Shown here: positions 42,271-44,790 of the stretch, piece after piece
How the letters are laid out: every line of letters begins with the position of its first letter
Numbering within the stretch: the first letter of the stretch is position 1
NCBI GenBank assembly: GCA_947460245.1
Contig: CANHGL010000015.1
Coordinates: 1 to 44,790, forward strand
Source: Sphingobacteriales bacterium
GTDB lineage: Bacteria > Bacteroidota > Bacteroidia > Chitinophagales > JADIYW01
Reading direction: 5' to 3'
Length of the DNA: 44,790 bases
The notes under the pieces: model-generated
Database searches by the model: none
The model's input: only the letters and a program-made list of their open reading frames with translations
Told to the model about the DNA's origin: nothing
Made by a program: the position numbers and the translations under genes

Positions 42271-42888
42271 ATGTTACTCTTAATAGATATCTTAAACTGG
42301 AAGACTTGGTCTATCCCTATTATTGGCGCTTTTATTGGATGGATAACCAATTGGCTGGCCATAAAAATGCTTTTCAGACCAAGAAAACCCTTCAAATTAT
42401 TATTTATAACCTTCCAAGGAATATTTCCTAAAAACAAACCTAGGATTGCAGAAAAACTAGGCATAATTGTACAACGCGATCTAATTAATTTTGGTGACAT
42501 AAAAGATCGGCTACAAGATACAGATGCCTTATATAACTTTAAAGAAGAAATAGCACTGAGGGTAGACTATGCGATACGCGAAAGAATAGAAAAGAGTGCA
42601 CTATTAGATGCCATTGTTCCAGATCAATTAATTCAAAGTGTACACAAGACCATTGTTGACGAGATTGAAAAAAACCTACCTAATGTTATCGGAACCTCTA
42701 TTGATAAGATTGAGCAAAAATTAGATATTCAAACATTAGTTCAAAGAAAAGTAGAACAGTTTTCTGATGAGAAACTGGAAAAACTTTTACTGGATATCAC
42801 CTCCAAAGAATTTACATTTATTGAATTAATTGGAGCTGTACTGGGCTTTCTAATCGGCATAATACAATTAATTATCAGCTCGTTTTAA
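42271..42888 (+). CDS. DUF445-family membrane protein
   Basis: A 205-residue protein. Its start WSIPIIGAFIGWITNWLAIKMLFRPRKP (about residues 13-40) contains the highly conserved GW.TNWLA.KMLFRP motif of DUF445. A helical middle with coiled-coil tendency and a C-terminal transmembrane segment LIGAVLGFLIGIIQLIISSF follow. The biochemical role is unknown; the family is typical of cell-envelope proteins. It begins 11 bases after pyrE and is followed by a terminator. Confidence 0.87.
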   Translation: MLLLIDILNWKTWSIPIIGAFIGWITNWLAIKMLFRPRKPFKLLFITFQGIFPKNKPRIAEKLGIIVQRDLINFGDIKDRLQDTDALYNFKEEIALRVDYAIRERIEKSALLDAIVPDQLIQSVHKTIVDEIEKNLPNVIGTSIDKIEQKLDIQTLVQRKVEQFSDEKLEKLLLDITSKEFTFIELIGAVLGFLIGIIQLIISSF

Positions 42889-42891
42889 ATT

Positions 42892-42922
42892 AAAAAAAGC
42901 CTTACTAAGTAAGGCTTTTTTT
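42892..42922. terminator. Bidirectional terminator between DUF445 gene and repeat protein
   Basis: GCCTTAC (42899-42905) pairs with GTAAGGC (42909-42915) around a TAA loop, flanked by seven A on the left and seven T on the right, so it works in both directions and serves both convergent genes. Confidence 0.9.
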
Positions 42923-42938
42923 ATAATATTTCTGAGCG

Positions 42939-44790
42939 TCATTTAATTAATGCAACGGTACCCTTTTGTGTCCTGGGTCTGTTATTTACCAAATCATAGT
43001 AATCTAAAACCCAAACATAAGTATCCTGAATAGATTGATTTTTATAAAATCCATCCCATGCATTACTGAATTCAGTTGTAGTATATACTAACTCTCCCCA
43101 TCTATTGAATATAGAAAATTTATAGTCTTTAAAGTCACTGCAATACCTAAGTGCCTTCAATTCATCATTCTCATTATCAAAATTAGGGGTAAATGCCGCA
43201 GGTACGAAGAATGTGCAATTACAATCTTTATCCTCTACAAATACTGAATCAATTAAGGATCGACAATTATTTATATTATTTACTACGTAAAGGCTAAATA
43301 CACCACCATTATTCGTAAGTGGCTGAGCAATATTATTTGAATTTAAACCCTGAGCTGGGATCCAGAAATAAGAATAATTTGGCACTGACGGAGTTCCGAT
43401 AGACAATGGTATATGCGGACAAGTAAATGCTTGATCCGGACCTGCATCAGCAATTGGTATCAACGTATCTATACCAATTCTTACTTCATCCGTAGATAAA
43501 CATCCCGTTATATTATTAAATACTGTAACCTGGAATGTACCAGTAGCGTTAGCTGTAGGTTGCGCAATATTCGTAGCATTTAAACCTATTGCCGGTGACC
43601 AAGTATAGGTATTGTCAGGAGTATTAGGCGACCCTAAAGTAATACTTGTTATTCCACATGTTAATGTTCTATCAATACCGGCATCAGCAACTGGTAATGT
43701 CACGTTTTTAGCTACTACTACCTGATCATTTGATGTACACCCATTGGATGTATTAGTTACTGTCAATGTATATGTACCCGGCACTGTAGCGGTAGGCTGA
43801 GATATAGTAGGATTATCTAATCCAGCAGCAGGCGACCAAGAATAGGTATTTCCAGGGGTTGATGGCCCTCCGATTGAAACACTCAATACTCTGCATGTAA
43901 GCGCAAGGTCTGCACCAGCAATAGCTGATGTTGTATTTATATTCTGACGAATGAATACCGATGAAGTTGATTTACATCCATTAGAATTATTCGTTACAGT
44001 TACAGTGTAATTATTCGCCTGTGTTGCAGTTGGCTGTGCCAAGGTTGAATTACTCAATCCCGTATTCGGTGTCCAGGAATAAGAATTCCCTGATATAGCA
44101 GGTGTGCCTATCGTAATAGATGGAGATGCACAGGTTAGCGTTTGGGTTAAACCTGCATCTGCTGTAGGTCTTACGGTATCTAATGAAATTACAATTAGAT
44201 CTGAACTAATACAACCGTTTATCGTATTCGTTACTGTTAAGGTATAAGTGCCCACCGCAGTTACCGTAGGTTGTGCAACTGATGAATTACTTAAGCCTAT
44301 ACTAGGACTCCATGAATATACATTCCCAGATATTGATGTTGAACCTAATACATAGCTTGGATTTGTGCACGTTAGCGTTTGATCTACTCCTGCATTTGCT
44401 ACTGGTGCTGTTATATTTTGTGATATCACAACTGCATCACTTGCACTACAACCATTCGCCGTAGTAGTTACCGTTAAGGTATATGTACCCGCAGCTGTTG
44501 CTGTTGGTTGTGCTATCGATGTAGAGGATAATCCTGTACCTGGACTCCAGGAGTAGGTATTACCGCCTGTTGCTGCTGCGCCAAGTGTTACACTCGTAGT
44601 CGTACATGTTAGCGTTTGATCCAATCCTGCATTTACTGTTGGTAGAACTATACCAGAACTTATTACTACTGTATCTTTTGCAGTACAACCATTCGCCGTT
44701 GTCGTTACCGTTAAGGTATACGTTCCTGCAGCAGTTGCTGTTGGTTGTGCTATCGATGTAGAAGATAATCCTGTACCTGGACTCCAGGAG
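42939..44790 (-). CDS. Large Ig-like repeat surface protein with T9SS type B (gliding-motility-type) C terminus, 5' part outside window
   Basis: The visible 3' part codes for about 617 residues with the start lying beyond the window. Six 79-residue repeats with consensus AG.DQTLTC...GN.YSWSP..GLS...AQPTAT..GTYTLTVTNT.NGC are in perfect phase, and a seventh is cut by the edge. Each unit carries two conserved cysteines (TC and NGC) that could form a disulfide. The C-terminal domain begins near VPAAFTPNFDNENDEL and ends WDGFYKN...GTVALIK, which is the CHU_C / gliding-motility-associated domain that directs type IX secretion of type B cargo. A surface adhesin or matrix role is likely. The TTG at 44624 is not a start, since the frame stays open to 44790 with another repeat. 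Confidence 0.9.
   Translation of the reverse strand, partial: SWSPGTGLSSTSIAQPTATAAGTYTLTVTTTANGCTAKDTVVISSGIVLPTVNAGLDQTLTCTTTSVTLGAAATGGNTYSWSPGTGLSSTSIAQPTATAAGTYTLTVTTTANGCSASDAVVISQNITAPVANAGVDQTLTCTNPSYVLGSTSISGNVYSWSPSIGLSNSSVAQPTVTAVGTYTLTVTNTINGCISSDLIVISLDTVRPTADAGLTQTLTCASPSITIGTPAISGNSYSWTPNTGLSNSTLAQPTATQANNYTVTVTNNSNGCKSTSSVFIRQNINTTSAIAGADLALTCRVLSVSIGGPSTPGNTYSWSPAAGLDNPTISQPTATVPGTYTLTVTNTSNGCTSNDQVVVAKNVTLPVADAGIDRTLTCGITSITLGSPNTPDNTYTWSPAIGLNATNIAQPTANATGTFQVTVFNNITGCLSTDEVRIGIDTLIPIADAGPDQAFTCPHIPLSIGTPSVPNYSYFWIPAQGLNSNNIAQPLTNNGGVFSLYVVNNINNCRSLIDSVFVEDKDCNCTFFVPAAFTPNFDNENDELKALRYCSDFKDYKFSIFNRWGELVYTTTEFSNAWDGFYKNQSIQDTYVWVLDYYDLVNNRPRTQKGTVALIK
43223..44790 (-). repeat. 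Tandem array of 237-base (79-codon) repeats
   Basis: At least six full units plus a partial one occupy this range, each exactly 237 bases without insertions or deletions. The blocks at 44448-44553 and 44685-44790 differ at seven positions in 106 bases, all of them silent, so they code for the same 35 residues. The unit nearest the C terminus is the most divergent. Confidence 0.9.

Noticed and set aside
44622-44624. TTG as the start of the Ig-like repeat protein
   Set aside because: The frame remains open to the window edge with another repeat unit, so the true start lies outside.
43223-44790. CRISPR-like or satellite repeat
   Set aside because: The repeats are 237 bases, contiguous, in frame and protein-coding, with no spacers.

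Overview
The window reads as a chromosomal segment of a Bacteroidota bacterium, most likely near Chitinophagaceae or related Sphingobacteriia-type lineages. Reasons: low GC; secreted proteins with type IX secretion (T9SS) C-terminal sorting domains (type A in the PhoD-like phosphatase and the 670-residue toroid protein, type B/CHU_C in the Ig-like repeat protein at the right edge); almost no Shine-Dalgarno sequences; several promoter-like TTG-N19-21-TAnnTTTG motifs just upstream of starts; and a typical mix of DUF4369/TlpA lipoprotein, PF10108 exonuclease, DUF3089, HMA-like/AraC regulator and DUF5670 genes. I see no phage, transposon, CRISPR array or plasmid function.

Layout. 1-3071: 5' end of dapF (minus), HtrA/Do periplasmic protease, a small XRE regulator with a membrane anchor, and TrmN6-type tRNA methyltransferase. 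3165-9518: T9SS-exported PhoD-like phosphatase, YfiT-like DinB protein with a histone-like lysine tail, a TlpA-type lipoprotein and alaS. 9664-13304: M23 peptidase, MerR regulator, small lipoprotein and an outer-membrane barrel protein. 13502-19414: sugar MFS permease, dihydroorotase, Cys/Met-metabolism PLP enzyme, RNase R. 19574-23707: a compact three-gene carbohydrate cluster (unassigned alpha/alpha-toroid T9SS protein, GH88/GH105-type unsaturated uronyl hydrolase, GH43), with no SusC/SusD. 23723-32979: fused oligopeptide ABC ATPase, PolB-like exonuclease, coiled-coil membrane protein, then a plus-strand run of DMT transporter, SDR, MATE, methyltransferase, second SDR and DUF3089 hydrolase.

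32980-35260 is the least ordinary part: very AT-rich, palindrome-dense, and packed with small stress-type genes. They are an AraC regulator whose HMA-like domain has lost its metal-binding cysteines, an orphan CheY-like response regulator, a DUF892-like fragment, a lysine-rich protein and a DUF5670 mini membrane protein. The regulator gene and the response-regulator gene are followed or preceded by inverted repeats that share the same half-site. This is my best candidate for an undescribed regulatory cassette.

35262-44790: PAP2 phosphatase, tRNA-His, a bidirectional terminator, ahcY, a Crp-family regulator divergent from an alpha/beta hydrolase, glutamate formiminotransferase, AEC transporter, NUDIX hydrolase, pyrE, DUF445 protein, another bidirectional terminator, and the 3' part of a large T9SS type B adhesin-like gene made of exactly phased 79-residue repeats. 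Most of the window is housekeeping metabolism (lysine/peptidoglycan precursor, pyrimidine, SAM cycle, tRNA charging and modification) interspersed with envelope genes. Many convergent gene pairs are separated by only 4-15 bases or overlap. No gene-free stretch exceeds 300 bases.
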